DNA of 64,000 nt from Opeltia flavorubescens (lineage: Eukaryota; Ascomycota; Lecanoromycetes; Teloschistales; Teloschistaceae), in the NCBI GenBank assembly GCA_000442125.1, contig KE546965.1:1240001-1304000 (forward strand). The letters run 5' to 3'. Shown here piece by piece: positions 22,674-34,087 of the stretch. The translations under genes were made by a program, and so were the position numbers. Every line of letters starts with the position of its first letter. Position 1 is the first letter of the stretch. The notes beneath the pieces are model-generated. The model did not search any database. It saw only the letters and a list, made by a program, of their open reading frames with translations, and was not told the origin of the DNA.

Positions 22674-23555
22674 CTACTTGGAATTACCTGGCCTCATTGG
22701 AGGCTTCGTCTCCGTCAAAGTCAACTCGTCTGTCGACTTCATTTTCAGCTTCCTTCTCTGCATCGAATCCTTGGTCCACTCCGAGTACTCTGTCGTCTCC
22801 GCCGAAACCATCGTCTCCCTCGATTCCCTCATATCCGTCGACTTCCTCTCCCTCGGTGACTCCCTCACTCCCTTTGATGCCCCACTCCCGTCACAATTCC
22901 TGGCTCCTTTCAATCCCCTACCCCCCTTGACATTCCTACAATCCACGCAGTTGACACAATCCGTACAATTCGTACAATCGATGCAATCGACGCAATCTGT
23001 GCAGTTTCGGCATCCGTCACAGTTTGAACAGTTGACAGAATTTCGGCAATCGTGGCATTCGGCGCAGTCGACACAGTTCCGACAATCGTGGCAGTTGGTG
23101 CAGTTACTGCAATTGCGGTTGTTTCCGCCGCCGCGGCGGCCAGTAGTGGTGGCCTTGGTACAGTAACGGTATCTGCTTCCTTGTTTCTTGTTACGGGTGC
23201 AGGTGCTGGGGCAACGGTCGAAGAAGGAAGGGAAATATAGACAGCATGTGAATAGGCTGAAGGGATGGGACCTGGGTTTGGGAGTCTGGGGACGGGAGCG
23301 TGGGGAGGATGATAGAGATGAGGAATGAGATGGAGATATGGAGTAGGGGGGCGGTGGGTCGAAGTTGGAATTGGACTGAGCGAGACGGGCAGAATTTGTG
23401 GACATGGAGCGCTTGAGGTGGATGAAAGGAGAGTGAAGAGGTTTGAATAGCCCCGTGCGTGATGGCACGGGTGGGGTGAAGAATGGATGTGGAAGGCATT
23501 GCGAGCAGCTGATGTTCACTAGACGGGCGGGATGGATTTTGAGAAGAGATGACAT
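22674..23555 (-). CDS. Protein with strict period-3 cysteine repeat
   Basis: A single exon of 293 codons from the ATG at 23555. A second ATG at 23405 (MSTNSARLAQ, 243 aa) is equally possible and places the motif DPPPPYSISPS near the N-terminus. Parts in order: Ser/Pro-rich N-terminus; a Cys/aromatic patch LFTCCLYFPSFFDRC (residues 101-115) that could be palmitoylated or membrane-associated; a basic linker (TTTGRRGGGNNRN); then a Cys-x-x array at residues 149-208; then a charged Glu/Arg/Ser-rich tail. The array has 20 triplets in perfect register, 19 with Cys and one with Ser (residue 173), and the x positions are mostly Asn, Asp, Thr and Val. Such spacing could bind metals or build a regular Cys-lined structure. 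No function is known to me. The opposite strand is also open here but encodes only a Gln/Ser mirror of the repeat. Confidence 0.6.
   Translation of the reverse strand: MSSLLKIHPARLVNISCSQCLPHPFFTPPVPSRTGLFKPLHSPFIHLKRSMSTNSARLAQSNSNFDPPPPYSISPSHSSSLSSSPRSRPQTPKPRSHPFSLFTCCLYFPSFFDRCPSTCTRNKKQGSRYRYCTKATTTGRRGGGNNRNCSNCTNCHDCRNCVDCAECHDCRNSVNCSNCDGCRNCTDCVDCIDCTNCTDCVNCVDCRNVKGGRGLKGARNCDGSGASKGVRESPRERKSTDMRESRETMVSAETTEYSEWTKDSMQRRKLKMKSTDELTLTETKPPMRPGNSK
22938..23111 (-). repeat. Nine-base tandem repeat encoding (Cys-x-x)20
   Basis: On the plus strand the units read like CAATCN3 variants: each nine bases carry the complement of one Cys codon pair and its spacers. Register is unbroken for 58 residues (C149 to C206), although codons have diverged by many substitutions. 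Confidence 0.85.
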
Positions 23556-23869
23556 TTGATCTTTCTTCAGCCGTTGACGATGCTTTTGTGCTCAAGTAAT
23601 TTAGCCAGCAAGTGGGGGCGCCACATCTAGGAATATGACGATGCGGGAGCTAGATTTATGTGGCTAATGCACACATGTCGAAGACGACTTCGTCGGCTTT
23701 TAGATTCACCAAATCGACAGCTTCTAACAGGAATGGACTTCGGCTTTCTTGGTGTAAGAACACAGATGTCAGGAATTCGAGTTCCCAATACGTAAAAGTC
23801 TCCACAATTCCACTACCGGACGACTTCCGGTCTTCCAACCCACAATCAAATACCATCTCCTAAACCAAA
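23556..23869. promoter_or_regulatory. Shared divergent promoter, Cys-repeat gene and SEC65
   Basis: These 314 bases separate the two start codons on opposite strands. No TATA box or named element was recognised. Confidence 0.4.
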
Positions 23870-24760
23870 ATGTCCAATCCCCGCGTCGAAGAAGTATCCG
23901 ACTCGGATTCAGACCCATCAATCGATGATCCCACCTCCTACGCGCTCTCCCTCATCCACCCATCCCAGATCCCTCCTCCAACATCGTCCCGGCAACCCAA
24001 CAACAACCACGAATATCTCCAACCCCAATACAACACCACCAAAGACCCCGAAGCACACAAACACTATCAATGCATCTATCCGCTCTACTTCGATGCCTCC
24101 CGTACTCGCGCCCAAGGCCGGCGCGTGGGAACAGAATTAGCGGTGGAAAACCCACTAGCTAGAACGATTGTGGACGCCGTTGCGGAGTTGGGACTGCAAA
24201 CGGTGTTTGAACCGGGGAAGGTGCATCCGAAGGATTGGGGGAACCCGGGGAGGGTGAGGGTGTTGCTCAAGGATGAGGAGGGGAGGAGCCAGAGCAGACG
24301 GGTGAAGAATAGTACGGTCCTATTCTTTCAATTTATTGTCAAATGTTGCTTTTGAATACTACATGTGTGCTGATGAGGATGAGTAGAACACCATCTCTAC
24401 ATCCTCATCTCCAAATACCTCCTCTCCCACCCCACTACACCTGATTCCCCGTTACGGCTTCGTGTTCACGGCATGCCTATGCCCAATGAGAAGGAAGCTC
24501 CGCCGCCGCCGGCCGTACCAAGGGGGTGGAAGTTGAATGGTATTTTGCCAATGCATAGTCCAGCGTTGAGTGGAGGTGGGGTGAGCGAGAATATACTGAA
24601 GGATATGATGGCAGGGATGCAGGGTGGGGGTATACCAGGAATGCCTCCAGGGATGGCAGGGATGCTTGATGGGATGGATGGCGGCGGTGGAGGAGGAGGA
24701 GGAGGTGGTGGTGGTGGTGGGAAGAAGAAGGAGAAGGGAAAGGGTGGAAGGAAGGGATGA
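23870..24760 (+). CDS. SEC65: Signal recognition particle subunit SRP19 (Sec65)
   Basis: Two exons, 23870-24311 and 24387-24760, with a 75-bp intron (GTACGG donor, GAGTAG acceptor); 271 aa. The SRP19 fold starts near residue 65: HYQCIYPLYFDASRTRAQGR, RVGTELAVENPLARTIVDAV, HPKDWGNPGRVRVLLKDE, then VKNKHHLYILISKYLLSHP across the splice. SRP19 binds the tip of SRP RNA helices 6 and 8 and enables SRP54 loading, so secretory proteins can be targeted to the ER. The C-terminal part is Gly/Pro/Met-rich (GMQGGGIPGMPPGMAGML) and ends in 14 consecutive Gly and a Lys-rich tail (KKKEKGKGGRKG) that should contact RNA. The N-terminus is acidic and Ser-rich (VEEVSDSDSD), usual in fungal homologues. It is convergent with TAF4. 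Confidence 0.95.
24680..24721 (+). repeat. Poly-glycine codon tract in SEC65
   Basis: Fourteen successive GGN codons (GGC, GGT, GGA and GGG mixed) encode an uninterrupted Gly run before the Lys-rich tail. Codon mixing argues against simple recent slippage of one codon. Confidence 0.8.
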
Positions 24761-25270
24761 TGTACGTGCGGCAGAGAATTATGGAAGGGACGAGCCATCA
24801 TATGGATTGCATAGCGTTGGCGCCAACAAGGTGATATGGAAATTTCTGAGATACTCTTGACAATTAGTGAAGACTCCGTTACTGAAAAAGGAATAAAACC
24901 GATATATTCAATCAGTACCTTACGTATCAGACAAGTACACTTGCACCCACGTACAATCCTCAAGGACTCAAACATCCACACTGCTCGAACATAATATTCG
25001 AAAAGAGTAATTGATACTCATTTCATTCTTTCTCAAAACCCAAATAACGCATGCTGATCCGTCCTTTCCTCAATCTAATAAATCATTTCGCTCCCCCTTC
25101 CCCTCCCTCTCACACGAACAATCCGAAAACACCCCGACACCACGCTAAAATGCCATCCATTTTCCTGTTCGCCAGTCCGTTTTCCGGTAGAAATCCGCCG
25201 AGTTCACCAGCATGCATCCCCTTCGAAATTTCCGTTTCCAACGCCTCGATATAAGAAACATGTGTCAAAA
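24761..25270. other. Convergent 3' region of SEC65 and TAF4
   Basis: No gene is seen. The stretch should carry the 3' untranslated ends of both genes; their transcripts may approach each other. Confidence 0.45.
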
Positions 25271-27060
25271 TTAGCCATCCTTCAATTTTAAAAAGGCTTT
25301 CGCCAAAGCTTTTCTCTCCTTCCTATCCCCATCCAATACAAACAATAAATCCCTCAATTGAATACCAACCCCCTTGGGCCCATCCTCTCGGAAATCAAAT
25401 TGTCTGGCCCGCGGTAATCCGTTGGCCAGAGTATCTCTACCACCACCCACAGCCTTCGACTGGGAAGACGCACCAGCATTGGTATTGACCTTTGGTAGCA
25501 TCGGATTCGTCGGTTTGGTAGCCGTCATCCAGGATGGTACCTTTCCGCCCAGTGCCATGGTCAGAGATTCACTAATATCTTGAGCCTGTCTGTCCGCCGA
25601 ACGGCTTTCAGCCGCCTTTTTCAGTCCTTTCTTCCCGGGCGCCTTCTTGAAATCAATTTCAGGTGGTTGAAAACCTAATGTGCCTGGTGTGGCGGCGCCA
25701 GATGCTCCAGCGGACGATGCAGCACTTTCTGCATTGTTTGCTGCTTCTTTGCGTCGGCGCTTGGCCAGGCGCTCTTCTTCTACTTTGCGGTCGGCGATGA
25801 AGGAGTCGCGAAGACCGACTACTAACGGGTTGGGAGGGGGATCGGGTGGCTTCGATGATGTATGGTTGCCATTGGTGACTGGTGCAGGGGATTGGTTCGC
25901 ATCGGAATATGAGCCTGTACCGTGTGAGCAAAAAGATATAGAAGGCGTGATGCTGCAAGCATACGCTTCAAAGGGTTGGCTTTTGGTGAGACTGCGCTGT
26001 TTCCCGGCGTCGGTAATCCAGTCGCAGCCTCGACCGCCCCATTGACCGCAGCAACATCCAAAAACTCCGCAGGCACAACACCACTGAATCCTCTCCTTCG
26101 CTCAACCGCCAACGCTCCTGCGTCTTCGATAAGTGAATGTAGTCTCTCCTCGGTGGCAAGGGAGATTAAGGTTAGAATGTCAACCAATGGCGCATCATGG
26201 TTCAATAGATCCTGGCCTTTGAGCGCAACCAACCTCTCATGCTTATCCGGGCCCATGACAATCTGCTGCACTTCCTGCTGGCCTTGGGCATGGTACAGAC
26301 CGCCGTGTGGAATCTGCACCCGCTCATTTCGAGCCTTTACAGTCATCCTCTGCCGTAACTTTCCTGTGAAAAGGAAAGGATTATTGAGATGATACTGCTC
26401 CGTCTCGGCTTTCCGCCGGACACCACGCTTCTTCTCAGCTTCAATCATTGCTTCTGCAGATTGATATTGAGTCGCGGGCTGATTGAAAGTGCCTGCGCCG
26501 TAAAAGGAGTCTCTGCCACCGGGTACGTTCTGCGAATAGACGTTGAGATTACTATGCGCGGGATTGCTCGATGGGCCTGACTGAGTATGACCGAATGAGT
26601 TTCCTGCATTGGATGTATCTTGGCTATATCGAAACAGCGCAGCCTCCTCTTCCTTCAGATCGACTCCGGAACCCATCAACACATCACTCAGCTCATTCAT
26701 ATCCGTGGGCCGATTACTATCCACCGGCTTGGACGGAGGGCCCATATTACCCGCTTGCTGTGGCTGTTGAGCCTGTAGCGGCGGCTGGCTTTGTTGAGGA
26801 AGAGGCTGGGGATTGAATGTGTTGTAGGTGGGATGAGATGGCTGTCCGTAAGGCCGGGGTCCAGTATATGGACCGCTGAAGACCTGGTTTGGAAGGGCAA
26901 TGTTCGCCATGCTGGGAGAATGGTATGGTGGTTGTGGGTTTGGCGACAGCCGTTGCCGTTTGTTCGGTGGGGGTTGTCCATAGGGGCCATTATGTGGTGA
27001 TGGCGAAGACTGAAGCGGCGAGAAAGTCCGTGGAGGATACTGCTGCTGAGGCTGTGACAT
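25271..27060 (-). CDS. TAF4: Transcription initiation factor TFIID subunit 4 (TAF4)
   Basis: Two exons, 27060-25965 and 25914-25271, with a 50-bp intron (GTATGC donor, GTACAG acceptor); 579 aa. The N-terminal 150 residues are Pro/Gln-rich and disordered, with a short basic patch (PNKRQRLSP). The conserved C-terminal TAF4 region begins near DMNELSDVLMGSGVDLKEEE and includes NNPFLFTGKLRQRMTVKA, LVDILTLISLATEERLHSLI, LVVGLRDSFIADRKVEEERL and the final RDLLFVLDGDRKERKALAKA. The histone-fold-like part pairs with TAF12 and nucleates TFIID assembly on promoters. The start at 27060 (MSQPQQQYPPRTFSP) is an ATG with an in-frame Pro/Gln tail as in other ascomycetes. It diverges from YSH1 across 593 bases. 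Confidence 0.9.
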
Positions 27061-27653
27061 CTCGCTGATACAATCAGGTGGCGCTCACTCGCCGTCGGTC
27101 CTCTCGACTGGCACAAGAAGGTAGCAGGTCCTAGAGGCGCGAAGCCTGCGCTACCTTCCCACGCTCCTCTGTGGCTCTGATCGCATCCAGTACTGATCTT
27201 TGCTGCTCTCCCAATTATTCCGTGTAGTATGAGATCCAAATCCTAGAAGTTGTGATTCGTTTTGGTGGGTCTTCTGTGCCTGTGATGTAAGGTAGTGTTT
27301 GAATGGGAGCGAGATTTTGGGAAACTAAAGATCACGTGACGGCGTTAATTTGCGCGTCTCCGCTCGACGATAATATCACCTTTCAACAATATCAGGGCTA
27401 GCGAGCAGCGCTTTTATTGAGTCACCTGACTTTTCAATAGATGTCTCTGTGATGCCTTGAGCTCCATGAATTTGCGCTCAGTCGGCCTTTCGCATCACAT
27501 TGCTTGATTGAAAAGTCTGAGCGCAGGACAACCTGACCGCACCATCCTAATATCTCTAACCATCAACTAATACAGGTACACAAAATATACGTGGAGATTA
27601 CTACTTCGGGAGCTTGCTCCTCTTGACCGACATTTGATTTCACCGAGACTACA
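27061..27653. promoter_or_regulatory. Shared divergent promoter region, TAF4 and YSH1
   Basis: The 593 bases between the two ATGs contain no other gene. A CACGTGAC-like site occurs as ATCACGTGAC near 27332, an E-box-type palindrome (CACGTG) that basic-helix-loop-helix or Cbf1-like factors bind. Confidence 0.45.
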
Positions 27654-30600
27654 ATGGCGGCCAAAAGGAAGTTATCGATGTTGGCAGCAGAGGCAGAGGA
27701 GCCTGTTGATCCTTCAGACGAACTTATGTTTCTCAACCTTGGCGGTGGTAACGAGGTTGGAAGATCATGTCACATATTACAATACAAGGGTAAGACAGTC
27801 ATGGTAGGTGTTTGACGTTCTTGTCTCCCTTTCATGTCGCTTTGCTAACGATTCCATTGTAGCTAGACGCTGGGATGCATCCGGCCTATGACGGTCTCGG
27901 AGCATTACCATACTTCGACGAGTTCGATTTAAGTACGGTCGATGTCCTTCTTATCAGCCAGTGAGTGTATATTTTTCTTCTTTTCGGTACCCGAAATACC
28001 CTGGTTCAGCTTTGGAAGGGATGCTAGGCGCTATCGTGTAACTTTGGATGGACCAACCCAAAATGGTTGAACAGGAGTATTCGTGCGGGTACAGTGGAGG
28101 GTCGAGCTCGAAACTTGGCTCCTCGTCAGTCTATTAGGCGGGAATGTAAAGCAGAACAATGGAAATCTATCTTTATGCCCTACAATGTTTCACTGTGCTG
28201 TGCGTACAGTGACTTTCATGTGGCACTTGCGCTATCATTATCGTACCTTCTACTACGTTATGCCCATAGATCTCTCACCTTTGACGAGCTAGCCTGAAGA
28301 TTCTGACACTGAGCATAGTTTTCACGTCGATCATGCAGCTTCCCTCCCATATGTCCTTGCAAAGACGAACTTCAGAGGCCGAGTCTTTATGACCCATCCC
28401 ACAAAGGCTATCTACAAATGGTTAATCCAGGACAATGTCCGAGTTCAGTGAGTATCTTGCAGTCTTATGTATGCATGGACACTTACAAATCGACATTCAG
28501 GAATACACATTCATCATCAGACGCCAGAACCCAACTTTATACCGAAGCCGACCATCTCTCCACCTTTCCGCAGATCGAAGCAATAGACTACCATACTACT
28601 CACACCATATCATCTATCCGAATCACGCCCTATCCGGCAGGTCATGTGCTAGGGGCTGCTATGTTCCTAATAGAGATCGCAGGCCTTAAGATACTGTTCA
28701 CAGGAGATTACTCGCGAGAAGATGATCGCCATCTCATTTCTGCCGAAGTACCCAAAGGCATCAAAATCGACGTGCTCATCACAGAGAGCACATACGGCAT
28801 TGCGTCACACATACCACGTCCAGAAAGAGAGACTGCCCTAATGAAGAGCATTACTGGGATCCTGAACAGAGGCGGTAGAGTTCTGATGCCAGTCTTTGCT
28901 CTTGGGAGAGCGCAGGAAATTCTGCTTATCCTAGACGAATACTGGTCGCGGCATCCCGAGTACCAAAGAATCCCGATCTATTACGCCTCGAACCTCGCAC
29001 GAAAGTGCATGGTCGTCTACCAGACCTATGTTGGCGCCATGAACGACAATATCAAGAGTGTCTTCCGACAACGGATGGCAGAGGCCGAACAAGCCGGTGA
29101 CGTTGGAAAAGCCGGACCGTGGGATTTTCGTTTTGTTCGAAGTCTAAAGAACCTGGAGAGGTTTGATGATGTTGGGGAGTGTATCATGCTTGCTAGTCCA
29201 GGTATGTTCCAGAACGGTGTCAGTAGGGAATTACTGGAGCGATGGGCGCCCAGTGAAAAGAATGGAGTGGTGATCACTGGGTACAGCGTTGAAGGTACTA
29301 TGGCGAAAGCCCTCATGAATGAGCCGGACAGCATACCGGCTATCATGAGCAACAGAAGTGGTCCTATGATGGGAAGAAGGTCTGGGCCTAACGGGGAGCC
29401 TGAAAGAACTATGCTACCTCGGAGGTGCAGTGTCGAGGAGTTCAGCTTTGCAGCACACGTGGATGGTGTAGAAAACCGAGAATTCATCGAGGAAATCGCG
29501 GCTCCCGTCGTGGTATGTTTCCCTGCAAAGAAATGAGCGTTTTGAAGATCTGACGCTTGTCTAGATTCTGGTCCACGGAGAAAAGCATAATATGCTCCGC
29601 TTGAAGTCCAAACTTCTTTCGCTCAATGCAGACAAAGCAGTCAAGACTAAGGTCTTCAGCCCGATGAATGCGGAAGAACTCCGGATCCCATTCAAAGTCG
29701 ACAAAACTGCTCGAGTGGTCGGCAAATTGGCGCAGATCGCTCCACCGCAGACCCTCGATCCTGATGACACGCAGCTCATATCAGGCGTTCTAGTACAAAA
29801 CGACTTCAAGATGTCGTTGATGGCTACGGAGGACTTGCGCGAATATGCAGGTTTGAACACAACATCAATCATGTGCAAACAAAGACTCACACTTTCTGCT
29901 GCTGGCATCGACCTCATCCGATGGGCCTTGGAAGGAACTTTTGGTGCTGTGGAGGAAATTGGTGCTAGGAAAAAGAAGATGATGAACGGAGATGCCGAAG
30001 CAAACGGAAACGGGATCTCACATCACGGTGAACATGTGGACGGAGAAATCATTCACTCACCTCCTCCAGTTGCTTACCTGGTCATGGGATGCGTCATCGT
30101 TCGCTATCAGAACAGCGGGGAGGTAGAAGTAGAATGGGAAGGCAACATGCTCAACGATGGGATTGCAGATGCCGTGCTGGCTGTATTGTTTACGGTCGAG
30201 AGTAGCCCAGCAGCAGTCAGGCGTAAGTCTTGAGACAGATTTGGCCGCTGTGAGGGCAACGCTAACTTGTTACTAGAATCATCGCAGAGCCATCAGCATG
30301 GCCACACTCATAGCAAACGCAATCCTCACGCAAACACCTCCCCTGAAGAGCGCTTCTCGCGCCTCTGCATGTTTCTTGAAGCACAATTCGGCACCGACAT
30401 CAGACCGATCACCAGACCCAAGATAATGCCTAAGCCACCAATGCCCGGTCTTGATGCAGACGGCATCAAAGCAGAGCCGGAAGAAGAGGAATTGGAGATG
30501 GAGGACCTAGAGGCAGAGGAGATGGAGAGACTTCATGGCGTAGGAATCCCGGTTCCTGGTGTTGAAGTCACGGTGGAGAAGCATGTTGCCAAGATCTGGC

Positions 30601-30722
30601 TGGAGACTCTGGAAGTTGAATGTGATTTCAAGCCGTTGAGGGAACGCGTCAAGGCTGTAACAGAAAGGGCCGTGGAGACTGTGGCACCCTTATGGGGAGA
30701 AAGAGGTAGCGTCACCGCTTGA
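27654..30722 (+). CDS. YSH1: Pre-mRNA 3'-end cleavage endonuclease Ysh1 (CPSF73)
   Basis: Six exons: 27654-27803, 27863-27960, 28319-28447, 28501-29512, 29565-30222 and 30277-30722; 830 aa. Introns are 59, 358, 53, 52 and 54 bp; the second is unusually long. Metallo-beta-lactamase motifs: LDAGMHP, HFHVDH (residues 83-88, spanning intron 2), [10 protein letters not shown] and FTGDYSRED. Beta-CASP motifs: [15 protein letters not shown] and FSFAAHVDG. These residues bind two zinc ions and cut pre-mRNA at the poly(A) site within the cleavage and polyadenylation factor. The C-terminal part (after about residue 480) has the Ysh1 C-terminal domain, with [16 protein letters not shown] and [20 protein letters not shown]. 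An acidic insertion ([20 protein letters not shown]) lies in it. The start [17 protein letters not shown] is the first in-frame ATG that gives the full N-terminal strand. Confidence 0.95.
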
Positions 30723-31161
30723 AGAAACGAATATCTTCAACGGTTGCCGTTCGCTCAACGGCGCGATGGCAGTGTACTCTAGATGTACCGTAGTCTGTTC
30801 AGAGCGCCATTACGATGAGCATTGTAGGTCTACATGGGTCTCGGATGCTTTTAACGTTCTTGAGAAATGACCAGGCATGGACGATATACAGTTTAAAGCA
30901 CACATATCCTACGCCTGGTACCTGCATATCATGTGCTGCAATGCAAGTAAGCAAGGCAACATTCCGTACACTCTACAATCCTCTCGTTTAGCGTGTATAG
31001 TTGCCTCTGGTGCATCATTTAGAATTCATATAGATTCCGTAATATGTAGTCGGATTACCAAGAGATACAGAATCCAGTAATACAGCTGCGAGGAAGGCTG
31101 AGTAAGGTAATTGGACTATTTGACACTAGGCGGCCGCAGATACAATGTTCCTACTTCTAGG
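30723..31161. other. Downstream region of YSH1
   Basis: AT-rich 3' flank. Nothing recognisable beyond short chance frames. Confidence 0.4.
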
Positions 31162-31557
31162 TCAGCGGGTCAGAATACTGACATTGATTGTCAAGCTCAA
31201 TAGGCAGAGAATTGAAGACAATGCGGCCTGTTCTGAGGACATAAAGAGGAAAGTGATGGATGAGGAAGGAAGTTGGGAAAGCGTCATATTCAGCAGGACA
31301 TTTCGGCATAACGGCTAACTGCTTAGCGGTTAGCGGACGGGATACTAGAGTAAAGCGAAGTGTAACTCACTAAAATCACTGGGGGCTTGCAGCGACGACA
31401 ATTGATCAACCTCCCACGCCTCCTCACCTTCCCGTGGCCTCATTATCATGGCCTCGAACATCACCTGCAGCTCTGCAGTGAGCGAGACGACTGCACTATG
31501 TGCATAGTCCATCAAGGGGCCATCCCCATGTCTATCGTCTGAGATCATTGAAAACAT
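31162..31557 (-). CDS. Candidate small two-exon gene, unknown
   Basis: A short frame (ATG options at 31557, 31548 and 31512) runs to a GTGAGT donor after base 31371. A TCAG acceptor at 31233 would restore an open frame to a stop at 31162, giving 70-85 aa. The protein would have a soluble part (AHSAVVSLTAELQVMFEAM, REGEEAWEVDQLSSL) and a C-terminal hydrophobic stretch (AALSSILCLLSLTINVSIL) like a tail anchor or membrane span. I do not recognise it. It would diverge from the LAMMER kinase gene across 264 bases. The support is only splice sites in frame and the amphipathic composition, so this is a weak call. Confidence 0.28.
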
Positions 31558-31821
31558 TAGCAAATTCCATCACCAGCCGGTTCCACCTCCGCTTGACGCG
31601 CGACCGAACACCGCATCAATTCTACAGCCAAGTGACTCGAATTCAGATTTGCTTTTCGACAGATCAAGCTTCTCACACATCCTCCAATCAATAAGGAGCC
31701 GGCAGTGGCCCATATTTAACAGCCCCAAGCAGGTCCGAGTGTCACAGGGCTTGGCCGAGCAGACTCAAACGCCAGCAATTCACCATCCGTCACATTCCGC
31801 TAGACTCTTCACCTCCAGAAC

Positions 31822-34087
31822 ATGTCAATCCCCTCTATAGCAACGGCTTCTCTGCCATCTATCCATAATTCACATTACGACTATCCAACCAACCGTCGTG
31901 CTCATTATCAAACCGGTCCCGGCACTTACGACACTATCCGGAATCCTTCCACAAGACTAGCTCAACCCTACCCACCAGGTCCTCCAAACCAGCATTTACC
32001 ATCGAATCCTCGAGCCACCACGTCCTCGTCTTCGAGACAAGCCCAGCCTACTACAGCCATGCCTCCCCAGCTCAAATCAGAATCACGCCGACCGCCCAAA
32101 GATGACCGTCGACCGAATTGGGAGGAATTCTACAAGAATGGCATACCTGAACAGGTCATTTACATCGACGTCACGCCAGAGCCACCCAAAGCCGAGCCCC
32201 GCCGGGTAAATCATACAACCAGAACCGTGGTGCGAGCGGCAGGCACTCCAGAGCACGCGGCGAAGAAGCGAAGGACCGGGCAGGCGAGAAACTATGATAC
32301 ACGGAATTTTTCATATTCCAACGGTCGTCCGACACAAATTGACGACAGTGGCTCTGGTACCATTTCTACTGATCGAACCACCTCATTACATACCACTGCT
32401 CCGACCTCACTTGGTTCACATGGTAGCCATGGCAGCGCAAGCAACTATGTTGATGATCAGCCAATAGGACAGAAGAGGAAACGGGTGACACGACAGCAGG
32501 TTGCAGCGGATGCCAAGCGGAAGAAAGAGATCGAGGAGGTCAACGACGCCTACAGCTGCTACGTCCCTCCACCCAAACCTCCGATCAAAGCCAAAGACGT
32601 CCACGTGCCGCCTGTGAGAGACGTAAGTTCTCGCTTCAACTCTGACGTACTCTGACTAATGCCCTACAGATAATGACCCAGCATGAGAGAGTTGACGACG
32701 AAGATGGTCATTATATCGTTATTCCAGAGACATATCTTGGCGAAAGATGTGAGTTGCCAGTCGTTGAGAGTCTTGGCAAAGTCTGACAAATACTAGATCA
32801 AGTCTGCCGTCTGCTCGGTCAAGGAACTTTCGGCAAAGTCGTTGAGGCAATTGACAAGCGCACCAGAACCCGATGCGCCATCAAGATCATTCGCTCGGTA
32901 CAGAAATATCGTGACGCATCACGCATTGAGTTGCGTGTTCTGTCGACTCTGAACCACAACGACAGAGAGAATCGGAACAAATGCATCCATCTGCGCGATT
33001 GCTTCGACTTTCGAAACCATATTTGCATTGTCACTGATCTACTCGGGCAGAGCGTCTTCGACTTTCTCAAAGGCAACGCCTTTGTACCTTTTCCCAGCAG
33101 TCAAATACAGAGTTTCGCCCGCCAATTGTTCACTAGTGTTGCTTGTGAGTAGCGCTCTGACAGGAATATTTGGCTCAACTAACGGTTCAATACAGTTTTG
33201 CACGACCTTAATCTGATTCATACGGATTTGAAGCCCGAAAACATCCTCCTTGCATCTAATCACTATCAGACGTTCACCTACAATCGCCATATCCCCTCCT
33301 CCTCAAACGCGACATCACGAGTTGCTCGTCAACGTCGGGTTCTACTGGACACCGACATTCGCCTCATTGACTTTGGCTCTGCAACTTTCAACGACGAATA
33401 CCACTCTTCCGTCGTATCGACGAGGCATTACCGGGCCCCTGAGATTATTCTCAACCTTGGATGGACCTACCCCTGCGACATATGGAGTATCGGTTGTATC
33501 TTAGTGGAGTTTTTCACCGGAGATGCTCTTTTCCAAACCCACGATAATTTAGAGCATCTCGCCATGATGGAGGCGGTCTGTAATGGTAAGCTCGAAGCCA
33601 AACTTGTAAGGCAGGTCCAGAATGGAGGCCGGGGAAGTAATGGAAATCAAGCTGCGAAGTACGATCACCCCTAATCTCTAAAAGATAATATTCTAACCGG
33701 CCATCAGATATTTCAACCGTGGTAAACTTGACTATCCTAATCATGACACATCGAAAGCATCTAAGAAATACGTCAAAGCAATGAAACCCCTTTCCGTAAG
33801 TCTCGAATTACCCAAGACTTTCTACTTACCTGTTTACCTCATCGTTCATCTCTTGCCTTACTCATCGCTTGTAGGATATCATACCCTCTACCAATGTCTT
33901 CAACAAACAGTTTCTGGATCTTCTCAAGAAGATTTTCGTCTATGATCCCAACAAACGAATCACAGCCAAACAAGCGCTGAGGCATCCATGGTTTAAGGAA
34001 AGCTTGATTGATGATGGGACCGAGGCGGCGAGGATCAAAAGAAGTAGGGTTGAAGGAAGGCCGGATGGCGGACCGGGGTATAATTAA
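31822..34087 (+). CDS. LKH1: LAMMER (CLK-type) dual-specificity protein kinase
   Basis: Six exons: 31822-32622, 32670-32748, 32797-33144, 33196-33658, 33708-33795 and 33875-34087; 663 aa. Introns are 47, 48, 51, 49 and 79 bp. The N-terminal 270 residues are Ser/Pro/Arg-rich, with a nuclear-type basic stretch ([17 protein letters not shown]). The kinase domain (about 293-645) shows [15 protein letters not shown], the [11 protein letters not shown] loop (Thr in place of Arg is normal for the LAMMER group), DFGSATF and [12 protein letters not shown]. The name-giving motif reads EHLAMMEAV where the consensus is EHLAMMERI. The family (Kns1 in budding yeast, Lkh1 in fission yeast, CLKs in animals) phosphorylates SR proteins and controls growth and stress responses. 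The catalytic residues are complete, so it should be active. Confidence 0.93.

Noticed and set aside
22552-23166. 204-codon plus-strand frame opposite the Cys-repeat gene
   Set aside because: It is the mirror of the nine-base repeat (Gln/Ser-rich) and lacks an ATG start or recognisable domain.
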